Shown here: positions 6,571 through 14,882 of the stretch, piece by piece
How the letters are laid out: each line of letters starts with the position of its first letter
How positions within the stretch are numbered: the first letter of the stretch is position 1
Program-made: the position numbers and the translations under genes
NCBI GenBank assembly: GCA_964426075.1
Contig: CAYROP010000013.1
Span: 1-27,005, forward strand
Origin: CAYQLK01 sp964426075
GTDB taxonomy: Bacteria; Patescibacteriota; Microgenomatia; CAYQLK01
Reading direction: 5' to 3'
DNA length: 27,005 nucleotides
The notes under the pieces: generated by a model
Databases searched by the model: none
Seen by the model: only the letters and a program-made list of their open reading frames with translations
What the model was told of the DNA's origin: nothing

Positions 6571-8988
6571 ATGGCAGAAGTAACATTAACCCAAACAAAA
6601 ATTAAAATTCCAGATGAACTAGTGGTTCTGCCGCTAAGAAAAGATGTTGTTTTCCCTAATTCGATCATTCCGCTATTACAATTCTCTAGACCAAAAATTA
6701 AAAAAGCCATTGACGAAGCAACAACAACATCTGGGCTTGCAATTTTTGTTGCACAAAAAACCGAAGCTATCGACAATCCCGGTCCAAATGATATTTATCA
6801 AGTTGGTACTGTTTGTGCAATTCGCAGAATATGGAAATCAGATAATGAATATCACACAGCTGTCGAAGGATTAAATAGAGTATATCTTAAAGAATTTACT
6901 CAAATCGAGCCTTACATGAAAGTAAAAGTAGAGGAGATCCCCCAGTTCGCAGAAAATGCAGAAGATGTAGATGCTTTAGTTAGAAATATACAAAACAAAA
7001 TCCGCACATATGCTGAACTTGGAGGGCCAATATCAATTGAGGCATCAATTTCAGCGTTTTCAAGTGAAGACGCTAACCAAATAGTAAATATCATTACAGC
7101 CAACTTAGCTGATTTAAAAACGATTGAGAAACAGCAGATTTTAGAGATGGTGGACATTAGAAAGCGTTTAGAAAGACTATCAGAAATTCTACAGAAAGAA
7201 ATTAGAATACTCGAGATTAATCAGAAAATAGATACTGAAACACAAGAGCGTGTTGGCAAGGTTACTAAAGAAGCAATTCTCAGGGAAAAAATGAGATCGA
7301 TCGAAAAAGAACTAGGTGAGGATGATGATCAAAGGGAAATAGATGAACTTGAAGAGCAGATAAAAAATGCGCACATGCCAAAAGATGTCGAAAAGAAAGC
7401 AAAGAAAGAACTTGGCAGGCTAGCCAAAATGTCTTCATATAATCCTGAATCGGCTTATATTCGAACTTACATTGAGACTTTGATTGAAATGCCCTGGCAA
7501 ACAAAAGCCACAAAAGCAATTAATATTCACGACTCAGAAAAAATTCTTGAAGAAGATCACTACGGCTTACCAAAGGCTAAAGAAAGAATACTTGAATATC
7601 TGGCAGTTAATAAATTAGTCGGTAAAATTCGTGGTCCAATTCTGTGTTTCTATGGTCCGCCAGGCGTAGGCAAGACTTCAATTGGCAAATCAATTGCAAA
7701 ATCCCTTGGAAGAGAATTCGTTAGGATGTCTCTTGGTGGTGTACATGATGAGGCAGAAATTCGTGGACACAGACGTACCTATGTTGGAGCAATGCCAGGA
7801 AGGATTATTCAAGGTATTAAAAACAGTGGAAGTACAAATCCGGTTTTTATGTTGGACGAGATTGACAAGGTAACCTCCAATTACCGTGGAGATCCATCCG
7901 CCGCACTTCTTGAAGCATTAGATCCAGAACAAAACAACAGTTTTTCTGATCACTATCTTGAGGTTCCGTACGATCTTTCTGATGTTATGTTTATTGCCAC
8001 TGCTAACCAATTAAACACGATCCCTGACGCTTTACTTGATCGAATGGAAGTAATTGATTTTCCAGGTTATACAGAAGATGAAAAGTTTAATATCGCCAGA
8101 AATTTTCTTTTACCAAAGCAGCTAAAAAATCATGGGCTTAAACCCGACAAGATAATTTTTGAAGACTCTGCACTACGAGAAATAATTTCAAAATATACAC
8201 GTGAAGCCGGTGTGCGTAATTTGGAAAGAGAAATTGGCACAGTTTGTCGTAAGCTTGCAAAAGCAGTTGCAACCAATGAAATAAAAGCCATTAAAGTATC
8301 ATCAAAAAATTTAGAAAAGTTCTTAGGGATTGAAAAATTCAAGCATACCTTGGCGGATAGTCATGACGATATAGGTATTGCAACTGGATTATCAGTTACG
8401 AATGTTGGTGGAGAAATACTTTTTATTGAGGTTTCAGTAATCCCTGGTAAGGGGCAACTTATGCTTACCGGTCAGCTTGGCGATGTTATGAAAGAATCCG
8501 CGCACGCAGCCATGTCATATATTCGATCAAGATGGAAAAAACTTGGATTAAAAAAGAACTTCAATCAAGAAGTCGATATACACATTCATGTTCCAGAAGG
8601 TGGTATTCCAAAAGAAGGTCCTTCAGCGGGAACAGCAATTGCAACTGCGTTAATTTCAGCCTTGACCAAGAAGAAAAGCATAAGTTCAGTTGGTATGACT
8701 GGTGAAATAACCTTAAGAGGTCGTGTACTGCCAATAGGTGGAGTTAAGGAAAAAGTATTAGCTGCTCACCGTGCAGGTCTCAAAACCGTCATTCTTCCTC
8801 TAGATAATAAGAAAGACACTGAAGAAATTGCTCAAAATGTCAAAAAAGATTTAACTTTTGTTTTTGTAAAACACTTAGATGAAGTATTAAGAGTTGCTTT
8901 TAAATCTCCGAAAAAAGGCGGTGGATCAGGAAGTCTAAATAAAAAATCACCAACCAAGCGCAAGCACACTATTGTTGTGGGAGCATAG
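6571..8988 (+). CDS. lon: ATP-dependent Lon protease
   Basis: A cytoplasmic AAA+ serine protease for damaged and regulatory proteins, 805 aa. The N-terminal substrate domain occupies about residues 15-210, followed by a coiled linker. The AAA+ module has Walker A GPPGVGKT (362-369, Lys368), Walker B VFMLDEID (Asp429/Glu430) and the sensor segment ATANQLN. The protease domain has GGIPKEGPSAGTA with catalytic Ser685 and GGVKEKVLAAHRAG with catalytic Lys728, the 43-residue spacing known in Escherichia coli Lon. The last ~30 residues form a Gly/Lys/Ser-rich basic tail beyond the protease domain. It is transcribed alone from the promoter at 6524. Confidence 0.98.
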   Translation: MAEVTLTQTKIKIPDELVVLPLRKDVVFPNSIIPLLQFSRPKIKKAIDEATTTSGLAIFVAQKTEAIDNPGPNDIYQVGTVCAIRRIWKSDNEYHTAVEGLNRVYLKEFTQIEPYMKVKVEEIPQFAENAEDVDALVRNIQNKIRTYAELGGPISIEASISAFSSEDANQIVNIITANLADLKTIEKQQILEMVDIRKRLERLSEILQKEIRILEINQKIDTETQERVGKVTKEAILREKMRSIEKELGEDDDQREIDELEEQIKNAHMPKDVEKKAKKELGRLAKMSSYNPESAYIRTYIETLIEMPWQTKATKAINIHDSEKILEEDHYGLPKAKERILEYLAVNKLVGKIRGPILCFYGPPGVGKTSIGKSIAKSLGREFVRMSLGGVHDEAEIRGHRRTYVGAMPGRIIQGIKNSGSTNPVFMLDEIDKVTSNYRGDPSAALLEALDPEQNNSFSDHYLEVPYDLSDVMFIATANQLNTIPDALLDRMEVIDFPGYTEDEKFNIARNFLLPKQLKNHGLKPDKIIFEDSALREIISKYTREAGVRNLEREIGTVCRKLAKAVATNEIKAIKVSSKNLEKFLGIEKFKHTLADSHDDIGIATGLSVTNVGGEILFIEVSVIPGKGQLMLTGQLGDVMKESAHAAMSYIRSRWKKLGLKKNFNQEVDIHIHVPEGGIPKEGPSAGTAIATALISALTKKKSISSVGMTGEITLRGRVLPIGGVKEKVLAAHRAGLKTVILPLDNKKDTEEIAQNVKKDLTFVFVKHLDEVLRVAFKSPKKGGGSGSLNKKSPTKRKHTIVVGA

Positions 8989-9038
8989 AATCTCTACTGG
9001 AATTTCGTTTTACCATCATCGTTTAGAATGAAAATTGG

Positions 9039-9044
9039 TATTAT
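9039..9044 (+). promoter_or_regulatory. Extended -10 of the VirD4/TraG-like ATPase gene
   Basis: TATTAT at 9039-9044 preceded by TGG, an extended -10 (TGn) element. No convincing -35 is present. The predicted start is about 13 nt before ATG 9064. The 75 bp gap after lon holds no recognisable terminator. Confidence 0.4.
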
Positions 9045-9063
9045 CTAACTAATCCTAATAAAA

Positions 9064-11253
9064 ATGCCAGAAAGTAATTTTCGCACAAATCAAATTCCTG
9101 GAATGACTATTCTTGAGATTAGAGTTCCTAGAGACTCCGAAGTTTCCTGGGAGTCTACAGTACAAATGCTTACAAATTTGCGAGGTAACTTTAGTTTTGA
9201 TAAATACGCTAGACTTTTTCGTAGACAAGTTCCCTCAATGTCATTTGAAATTGCAACCATCAACCAATCAATCAAGTTTTTTGTCATATTACCAACAAGC
9301 TTAAGATCTTTTTTTGAAAGTCAGCTTGTATCACAGTATCCTTTGGCAGTATCAGTTGAAGCGGAAAATTATTTAACCGAGTGGTTTTCTCAAAGCTATG
9401 TTATGTCAGCTGAGCTAGTATTAGGTAAACCTGCTTATTTACCAATTCGCACTATGAAAGATTTTGACGCAACAGTTGACCCTCTTTCATCAGTGTTGGG
9501 AGTTATGTCAAAAATTTTACCTAACGAGCAGATACTTATTCAGGTTAATTTATCTGCAGCTAGTGGTGGATGGGCTAGTGCTGCCAAGTCGATACTTAAT
9601 CCACCAAAAGTCGAAGGGCAAACAGCAGTAAAGCCATCAAATGCTGGCATTATCGAAGAAAAAATTGCTCTCCCGGGATTCACTTCTGCAATAAGACTGC
9701 TTGTTGCAGCTCCAACTGAGCCACAAGCCAAGGCCTTAATAGATTCTGTTGCTGGATCATTCGGAAGCTACGCAAACGGAGAGGGGAATTCACTAAGATT
9801 ATCTAGGCCTAGTAATCGAAAAAAGAAAAAATTTGTAGAAGCAATTTATTCTCGAACGTCTGATCAGTCGCCAGCTGGTCAAGTATTAAGCACAAAAGAA
9901 ATAGCCTCACTTTGGCATTTGCCGTCCAAAACCTTAAGTACACTCCAAAACTTATCTTGGGGAACATCTGTCTTGTCTGATTCTCCTGAAAATCTGCCAA
10001 CTGCCGAAAGTCCAGAGAGAGACACTATCAATTATTTTGGTCGTACAGTACACAAAAATCAAATCAAAACATTTGGTATTAAACATTTCGATAGGCGTAG
10101 ACATTTTTATGTCGTTGGTAAATCAGGTACTGGTAAATCAACCTTAATTGCCAATATGGCAATCAATGATATTCGTAATGGGCAAGGGTTAGCCATTGTT
10201 GATCCACATGGAGATCTTTGTGATATTTTACTTGACTATATTCCTTCATACAGAGTTAATGATGTGATTTATTTCGATCCATCTGATCAGACCAGGACCT
10301 TTGTTATTAACCCGCTGGAAGTAAAAAACGAAGCTCAAAAAGAACTAGTTGCATCCGGAATTATTGGAATTTTCAAAAAACTCTTTGCTTTTTCCTGGGG
10401 ACCAAGACTTGAACATATATTAAGAAACACAATTCTCACTCTCGTTAATGTCCCAGACTCGTCTTTCATGGATGTACCAAGAATACTTACTGATAAAGAA
10501 TTTAGGGCAGAAAAACTTAAATATATCGACGATCCTGTGCTTCTTAGATTCTGGCGAGACGAAATCGACAATGTTCAACCAAGACAACTTGAAGAGGCAA
10601 TTTCTCCAATCCTTAACAAAGTTGGGCAATTTTTATCTAGTAAGACAATTCGAAATGTAGTTGGTAGACCTAAATCAACTATTGATATTGAAGAAGTAAT
10701 GAACTCAGGTAAAATCCTCCTGCTTAATTTGTCTCAAGGTTATTTGGGTGAGGATTCTGCAGCCTTGCTTGGCGCGATGATTATTACCAAGTTTCAAATT
10801 GCGGCTATGAATCGAGTTTCCCTTAAAGAGGACGAAAGACGAGATTTCTTCCTGTATGTTGATGAGTTTCAAAACTTCGCTACAGAATCATTTGCCAAAA
10901 TACTATCTGAGGCCAGAAAATACAGGCTCTGTTTAATTATGGCTAACCAGTTTATGTCACAGGTTCCGGAAGATATTCGCAATGCAATTTTAGGCAACGT
11001 AGGGTCATTAGTCACATTTTTGGTCTCTGCTCAAGACGCTCCAATTCTTTCGAAAGAATTTTCAGATATTTACAAAGAGCCGGAATTTACTTCGCTTGCC
11101 AATTTCCAAATCCTTCTCAGACTTCTTATTGACGGTCATGCATCTAGACCGTTCTTTGCCAACACTTTGCCTTTACCAAGATCAAAAACAGAGAGAAGGG
11201 ATAAGGTTCTAGAACAATCAAGAGCTAAATATACTAGAGAAATCAGCGTTTAA
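9064..11253 (+). CDS. VirD4/TraG-like conjugative-type DNA-binding ATPase (HerA/FtsK superfamily)
   Basis: A 729-residue motor ATPase related to type IV secretion coupling proteins. Residues ~1-300 form a CPR-type N-terminal domain of unknown function with no membrane helix. The ATPase domain begins with GKSGTGKST (Walker A, Lys358) and IVDPHGDL, and continues to Walker B FLYVDEFQNF (Asp600/Glu601), SEARKYRL and NAILGNVGS. True VirD4 proteins carry N-terminal membrane anchors and sit in conjugation operons. This one is soluble and alone between lon and hppA. DNA or protein pumping at the envelope, for example in uptake or surface assembly, is possible, but the substrate cannot be read from the sequence. 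Confidence 0.85.
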   Translation: MPESNFRTNQIPGMTILEIRVPRDSEVSWESTVQMLTNLRGNFSFDKYARLFRRQVPSMSFEIATINQSIKFFVILPTSLRSFFESQLVSQYPLAVSVEAENYLTEWFSQSYVMSAELVLGKPAYLPIRTMKDFDATVDPLSSVLGVMSKILPNEQILIQVNLSAASGGWASAAKSILNPPKVEGQTAVKPSNAGIIEEKIALPGFTSAIRLLVAAPTEPQAKALIDSVAGSFGSYANGEGNSLRLSRPSNRKKKKFVEAIYSRTSDQSPAGQVLSTKEIASLWHLPSKTLSTLQNLSWGTSVLSDSPENLPTAESPERDTINYFGRTVHKNQIKTFGIKHFDRRRHFYVVGKSGTGKSTLIANMAINDIRNGQGLAIVDPHGDLCDILLDYIPSYRVNDVIYFDPSDQTRTFVINPLEVKNEAQKELVASGIIGIFKKLFAFSWGPRLEHILRNTILTLVNVPDSSFMDVPRILTDKEFRAEKLKYIDDPVLLRFWRDEIDNVQPRQLEEAISPILNKVGQFLSSKTIRNVVGRPKSTIDIEEVMNSGKILLLNLSQGYLGEDSAALLGAMIITKFQIAAMNRVSLKEDERRDFFLYVDEFQNFATESFAKILSEARKYRLCLIMANQFMSQVPEDIRNAILGNVGSLVTFLVSAQDAPILSKEFSDIYKEPEFTSLANFQILLRLLIDGHASRPFFANTLPLPRSKTERRDKVLEQSRAKYTREISV

Positions 11254-11290
11254 TTAATAGAAATAATAAAATCCTATCAGAATAGGCCAA

Positions 11291-11319
11291 TTGACAGTAT
11301 GTGGATTATTGTTTATATT
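11291..11319 (+). promoter_or_regulatory. Sigma70-type promoter of hppA
   Basis: TTGACA at 11291-11296, a 17 bp spacer, TATATT at 11314-11319. The predicted start is near 11326, giving a leader of about 40 nt. Just upstream, CCTAT (11273-11277) and ATAGG (11282-11286) form a small inverted repeat that could be an operator; this is weak. Confidence 0.7.
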
Positions 11320-11321
11320 TG

Positions 11322-11351
11322 ATTTAAATGGCGCGAAGCCAAATTTTAAAT
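11322..11351 (+). other. Stem-loop in the hppA leader
   Basis: TGGC (11329-11332) pairs with GCCA (11338-11341) around the loop GCGAA. Flanking ATTTAAA (11322-11328) can pair with TTTAAAT (11345-11351) across a 3 nt bulge. A short T-run follows. The left arm straddles the predicted transcription start, so only the inner stem would be in hppA mRNA. It could instead end read-through from the ATPase gene. Confidence 0.35.
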
Positions 11352-11364
11352 TTTTATAAAAATT

Positions 11365-13386
11365 ATGGATTTAATTAAAGAACTAATAAACAATTTTGCC
11401 CTTCCAATAGCTATTATCTCTGGTCTTGCTGCAATCGGATATGGATTATATTTGATTCGTTGGATTCTTGCTTTACCAACCGGTAATGAAAAAATGAACG
11501 AAATTGCAAAAGCAATTCAAATTGGTGCTAATGCATTTATGACCAGGCAATATTCAATTATTGGTATTCTAGCTGTAGTCATTGCAATTTCAATCGGGTT
11601 TTTATTAAATATCGAAACTTCAATCGGATTTTTAGTTGGTGCAATAGCATCTGCAGCAGCAGGATTTATTGGTATGTCAGTAAGTGTTCGAGCAAATGTC
11701 CGAACAGCTCAAGCTGCTAGATCTTCACTTTCAAAGGCTTTAGATGTTTCCTTTAAGGGTGGAACAGTAACAGGTCTTATGGTCGTTGGTCTAGCTATGA
11801 TTTCAGTAGCAGGATTTTATCTTGTTGTTCAAGATGTTAAACCTTTAGTTGGTCTAGCCTTTGGCGGAAGTTTGATTTCTGTATTTGCTCGTCTTGGAGG
11901 CGGAATATTCACTAAAGGTGCTGACGTTGGAGCCGATTTAGTTGGTAAGGTTGAAGCTGGTATTCCAGAAGACGATCCGAGAAATCCAGCCGTAATTGCA
12001 GATAATGTTGGAGACAACGTTGGAGACGATGCTGGAATGGCTGCAGACTTATTCGAAACTTATGTAGTTACAGCTGTCGCCGCTATGTTCCTTGGACACT
12101 TAAGCTTCACATCTGGTACAAACGCAGTAATTTTTCCACTACTTCTTGGAGCAGTCTCTATTATTGGATCAATAATTGGAACATTATTTGTCAAGCTCCC
12201 TAAAAACAAAAGTATCATGGGTGCTCTTTACTTAGGGCTTTTTAGTTCTGCATTAATTTCTGCAGTTCTATTTTATCCAGTGACCTTAATTACGATGGAT
12301 AATAATGGACTAATTTCTTCACTAGATCTATACCTAGCATCATTAATTGGTATTGTTGTAACGATCGGCATGGTTGTTATTACTGAATTCTATACTTCGA
12401 CAAAATATTCTCCAGTTAAGGGTGTTGCTCTTGCTTCAACAACTGGGCATGGTACCAACGTTATTGCAGGATTGGCACTTGGTATGAAATCAACCTTTGC
12501 ACCAATATTATTAATTGTATTGGCAATATTTGGAAGTTTTTATCTTGGTGGTCTATATGGAATCGCGATAGCAGCTATCTCAATGCTTTCTATGTCGGGG
12601 ATTATTGTTGCCATTGATGCGTATGGGCCAATTACTGATAATGCAGGAGGTATTGCAGAAATGTCAGCCTTGCCTGAAAAAGTTAGAAAAGTAACTGATG
12701 CACTAGACGCAGTTGGTAATACAACTAAAGCCGTTACTAAAGGCTACGCCATTGCTTCAGCAGGCTTGGCTTCATTAGTTTTATTCGCAAGCTATTCACT
12801 TGAGTTTAAAGTACTTGGCGTTGATGTTCAATTCTTACTGTCAGATCCTAATGTTATGATTGGTCTTTTTGTTGGAGCTTCATTGCCATTTATCTTCTCT
12901 GCGTTCGCCATGGAAGCAGTTGGTAAAGCAGGAAGTGCAGTTGTTGTAGAGGTACGCAGACAGTTTTCCGAAATTAAAGGTATTATGACTGGTACTGATA
13001 AACCTGACTACGCAAAATGTGTTGATATTGTCACCAAAACAGCACTTAAACAAATGATTTTTCCTGCATTAATTCCAGTTGTCGCGCCAATTGTTGTCGG
13101 CTTGGTTCTTGGTGTCGAAGCTTTGGGAGGGCTACTAATTGGCTCAATAATTTCTGGACTGTTCCTTGCATTATCAATGACTTCTGGTGGAGCAGCTTGG
13201 GACAATGCCAAAAAATTCATTGAAGCTGGTAATCATGGTGGCAAGGGATCTGATGCACACAAGGCTGCTGTCACAGGTGATACCGTTGGTGATCCTTACA
13301 AGGATACTGCTGGTCCTGCGATTAATCCAATGATTAAGATTATCAACATCGTTGCTATACTAATCATCCCATTCTTATCTTTCTAA
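11365..13386 (+). CDS. hppA: Membrane-bound proton-pumping pyrophosphatase, K+-independent type
   Basis: Hydrolyses cytoplasmic pyrophosphate and pumps ions across the membrane. It has 673 residues and about 16 membrane helices, as usual for the family. The substrate site is complete: DVGADLVGKVEAG, IPEDDPRNPAVIADNVGDNV and DDAGMAADLFETY around residues 190-230, plus C-terminal KKFIEAGNHGGKGSDAHKAA and DTVGDPYKDTAGPA. The segment GNTTKAVTKG has Lys455 where K+-dependent enzymes have Ala; by the established rule this marks the K+-independent, proton-pumping class. It has its own promoter. In a reduced, probably fermentative cell it could help build proton motive force from biosynthetic pyrophosphate, which is inference. 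Confidence 0.97.
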   Translation: MDLIKELINNFALPIAIISGLAAIGYGLYLIRWILALPTGNEKMNEIAKAIQIGANAFMTRQYSIIGILAVVIAISIGFLLNIETSIGFLVGAIASAAAGFIGMSVSVRANVRTAQAARSSLSKALDVSFKGGTVTGLMVVGLAMISVAGFYLVVQDVKPLVGLAFGGSLISVFARLGGGIFTKGADVGADLVGKVEAGIPEDDPRNPAVIADNVGDNVGDDAGMAADLFETYVVTAVAAMFLGHLSFTSGTNAVIFPLLLGAVSIIGSIIGTLFVKLPKNKSIMGALYLGLFSSALISAVLFYPVTLITMDNNGLISSLDLYLASLIGIVVTIGMVVITEFYTSTKYSPVKGVALASTTGHGTNVIAGLALGMKSTFAPILLIVLAIFGSFYLGGLYGIAIAAISMLSMSGIIVAIDAYGPITDNAGGIAEMSALPEKVRKVTDALDAVGNTTKAVTKGYAIASAGLASLVLFASYSLEFKVLGVDVQFLLSDPNVMIGLFVGASLPFIFSAFAMEAVGKAGSAVVVEVRRQFSEIKGIMTGTDKPDYAKCVDIVTKTALKQMIFPALIPVVAPIVVGLVLGVEALGGLLIGSIISGLFLALSMTSGGAAWDNAKKFIEAGNHGGKGSDAHKAAVTGDTVGDPYKDTAGPAINPMIKIINIVAILIIPFLSF

Positions 13387-13397
13387 ACATCACATCA

Positions 13398-13440
13398 ATA
13401 CTCTAGAAACTAGGAGTATGGTAGTGCAATATCATACTAT
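13398..13440. terminator. Two overlapping stem-loops between convergent genes
   Basis: Hairpin 1: ATACTC+TAG (13398-13406) pairs with CTA+GAGTAT (13410-13419) with one bulged G and an AAA loop. Hairpin 2: ATGGTA+TG (13418-13426) pairs with CA+TACTAT (13433-13440) with a bulged G and one G-U pair. They share bases 13418-13419. Neither is followed directly by a T-run. They lie just after hppA and may end or protect its transcript. A weaker stem, TTTATTC/GAATAAA, lies at 13464-13481. Confidence 0.4.
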
Positions 13441-13488
13441 TCATTATTGTAATAGGTGAAATTTTTATTCAGAAGAATAAATAATTAA

Positions 13489-14031
13489 TTATATTTGTTT
13501 AGAAAATCTTAACAATTCAATATTCGCCTTAATTGCATTTGAGCTAGCAATTTCCATGTCGGAGTTATAGAAATAGGTTAATATTTTTTGTTGGGTTGTA
13601 AGACTATTTTCAATATGAATTGTTGGAACAGGCATATCTTCTCGTGACTTTAGTTTATTAATTGAATTTTTTATTTCGTCTAAGGATGAAATGTACGCAA
13701 AAATATTGTTTTCAGCAGCTTTCTGATCATTATTGTTTAATAAGATATATGCCTCTTTAAGTCGCTTATTCGAAATAATAATTTTCCATTTAATTTTTTC
13801 TAACTCGTTTGGTTTAAATGCCTCCTCCATATCTTCTTTTATTAAAACAAGTGAATAAATTGGCGATCCTGGCAAATGAGAAACAGGCGCGAATGCTTCA
13901 ACTGTTAGAGCGATATCATCTGCATTTATATCCAAGTCAACCTCATAAATTCCAGTATCTTGAGATAGTGCAAAATTTTTAACGTTAAACCCTTGAAAAA
14001 GAAGTAGAAGCAAAAGTATTATTTTTTTCAT
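13489..14031 (-). CDS. Secreted DUF5667-like protein
   Basis: A 180-residue protein with a clear N-terminal signal peptide (MKK, then a leucine-rich core to about residue 12, probable cleavage near residue 23) and no lipobox cysteine. The mature part contains LPGSPIYSLVLIKEDMEEAF (~52-71), the LPG-x-x-x-Y-x-L-K start typical of DUF5667, followed by charged amphipathic helices to ~125 (EKIKWKIIISNKRLKEAY, then an Asn/Asp-rich link, then AENNIFAYISSLDEI). DUF5667 proteins are extracytoplasmic helical domains common in CPR and actinobacteria with no proven role. Transcribed toward hppA, with its own extended -10. Confidence 0.65.
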   Translation of the reverse strand: MKKIILLLLLLFQGFNVKNFALSQDTGIYEVDLDINADDIALTVEAFAPVSHLPGSPIYSLVLIKEDMEEAFKPNELEKIKWKIIISNKRLKEAYILLNNNDQKAAENNIFAYISSLDEIKNSINKLKSREDMPVPTIHIENSLTTQQKILTYFYNSDMEIASSNAIKANIELLRFSKQI

Positions 14032-14056
14032 TGTTGTGGGGAATTAATATCAAATC

Positions 14057-14062
14057 ATTATA
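14057..14062 (-). promoter_or_regulatory. Extended -10 of the DUF5667-like gene
   Basis: On the - strand this reads TGG-TATAAT, an extended -10 with a perfect hexamer; the -35 is poor. The predicted leader before ATG 14031 is about 18-19 nt with no SD. A 4 bp stem GCCT/AGGC just upstream, after the tRNA, might weakly end tRNA transcription. Confidence 0.5.
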
Positions 14063-14094
14063 CCAAAATTTGCCTGTAAAAGGCTTAGGTTGAG

Positions 14095-14169
14095 TACCGC
14101 CTAGGGGATTCGAACCCCTGATCTCTCGGATGAGAACCGAGTGTCCTAGACCAACTAGACCAAGGCGGC
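14095..14169 (-). tRNA. tRNA-Glu (anticodon CTC)
   Basis: A 75 nt cloverleaf. The acceptor GCCGCCT pairs with AGGCGGT (closing G1-U72 wobble) with discriminator A and no encoded CCA. The D arm GTCT/GGAC has G18G19 in place. The anticodon stem is CTCGG/CCGAG with loop TTCTCAT, so the anticodon is CTC, reading the Glu codon GAG. The variable loop is AGATC. The T arm AGGGG/CCCCT has loop TTCGAAT. All tertiary positions checked (T8, A14, A21, T54T55C56) are standard. Confidence 0.95.
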
Positions 14170-14201
14170 TTAATCGGTTACATCTACCAACCAATCGCAA
14201 G

Positions 14202-14230
14202 ATTATATCCGATTCCACTGATTGTAGCCA
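14202..14230 (-). promoter_or_regulatory. Promoter of tRNA-Glu
   Basis: On the - strand TATAAT occupies 14207-14202, with TTGGCT 18 bp upstream as a partial -35. The predicted start lies about 25-30 nt before the mature tRNA 5' end. It is divergent from the greA promoter. Confidence 0.5.
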
Positions 14231-14293
14231 ATATTATATATACGAAATTTAGATTTACCTAAATAGTATGTATATGTATTAGTGGTAGAGTGA

Positions 14294-14322
14294 TTGACAA
14301 ATATTAGTTTTTCAATTATCAT
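14294..14322 (+). promoter_or_regulatory. Sigma70-type promoter of greA
   Basis: TTGACA at 14294-14299, a 17 bp spacer, TATCAT at 14317-14322. The predicted start is near 14329, about 60 nt before the greA ATG, the longest leader among the promoter-mapped genes here. That leader is almost filled by the hairpin at 14344-14385. Confidence 0.7.
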
Positions 14323-14343
14323 CAAGCTCCAAATACAAGATTT

Positions 14344-14385
14344 ACCACAGCTAGATTGATGAAATCGACAGCTAGTGGTTTTTTT
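14344..14385 (+). terminator. Terminator-like hairpin in the greA leader (candidate attenuator)
   Basis: ACCAC+AGCT (14344-14352) pairs with AGCT+GTGGT (14370-14379) with a single bulged A at 14374. Inside, GATT (14354-14357) pairs with AATC (14363-14366) around the loop GATGA. Seven T residues follow (14379-14385). The greA start codon is at 14389, only 3 nt beyond the T-run. A 9 bp outer stem plus U-tract is a classical intrinsic terminator, placed between a strong promoter and the gene, so it should cut off greA transcripts after about 55 nt unless relieved. Confidence 0.75.
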
Positions 14386-14388
14386 ATT

Positions 14389-14862
14389 ATGACGAAAACA
14401 AAAGAAATCCTGCTGACTAAAGACTTTTTGGAAAATCTTCAAAAAGAACATAAAAAATTAACTGGTCCCGAAAGAGTACGGGTCGCAGCTAGAATTCAAG
14501 CCGCTCGCGAAATGGGTGATTTATCTGAGAATTCTGAATACGATGCAGCCCAGGATGAACTATCAGCTCTTGAAGCCAAAATTGCTGATATTGAAGCGAC
14601 ATTAAAACACGCAAAAGTACTTCCTGAACACATAGATAACGATCATAAAGTCAAAGTTGGATCAATTGTAACTGTTAAAGTTAGAGACTCAGAACAGGTA
14701 TTCACGATTGTTTCAACTCCAGAAGCCGATCCACTTACCAATAGGCTTTCTGAAGACTCCCCCGTTGGAAAGTCTTTAATGGGTGCAAAAGTTGGAGATG
14801 AAGTTAGTCCTCCAATTGCTTCAAAGCCTGTATATAAAATAATTTCAATTCAGACAAAATAA
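14389..14862 (+). CDS. greA: Transcription elongation factor GreA
   Basis: Rescues backtracked RNA polymerase by stimulating transcript cleavage through the secondary channel. 157 aa, matching the usual ~158. The N-terminal coiled coil (about 1-77) carries the tip motif GDLSENSEYDAA with acidic residues Asp44 and Glu47, equivalent to Asp41/Glu44 of Escherichia coli. The C-terminal FKBP-like domain runs ~80-157 and includes DPLTNRLSEDSPVGKSLMGA. MTKTKE at 14389 is taken as the start; in-frame TTG 14356 and ATG 14359 lie inside the terminator-like hairpin and would add residues unlike GreA. No SD is possible because a T-run precedes the ATG. Confidence 0.96.
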   Translation: MTKTKEILLTKDFLENLQKEHKKLTGPERVRVAARIQAAREMGDLSENSEYDAAQDELSALEAKIADIEATLKHAKVLPEHIDNDHKVKVGSIVTVKVRDSEQVFTIVSTPEADPLTNRLSEDSPVGKSLMGAKVGDEVSPPIASKPVYKIISIQTK

Positions 14863-14882
14863 TTTTGCCCGTTAAATCTGCC

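Noticed and set aside
9064..11253. An integrated conjugative element around the VirD4-like gene
   Set aside because: No relaxase, VirB/TraC, integrase or tRNA-linked repeat is nearby; flanking genes are core functions with matching composition.
14076..14090. GCCT/AGGC stem after tRNA-Glu as its terminator
   Set aside because: Only 4 bp with a short, interrupted T stretch; mentioned with the DUF5667-like promoter but not called separately.
14356..14388. Upstream in-frame starts for GreA (TTG 14356, ATG 14359)
   Set aside because: They fall inside the terminator-like hairpin and would add 10-11 residues absent from GreA; the 14389 start gives the normal length.
14203..14451. A - strand open frame crossing the tRNA-greA gap
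   Set aside because: It overlaps the greA start, its hairpin and both promoters; the translation is Phe/Lys-rich with no family features.
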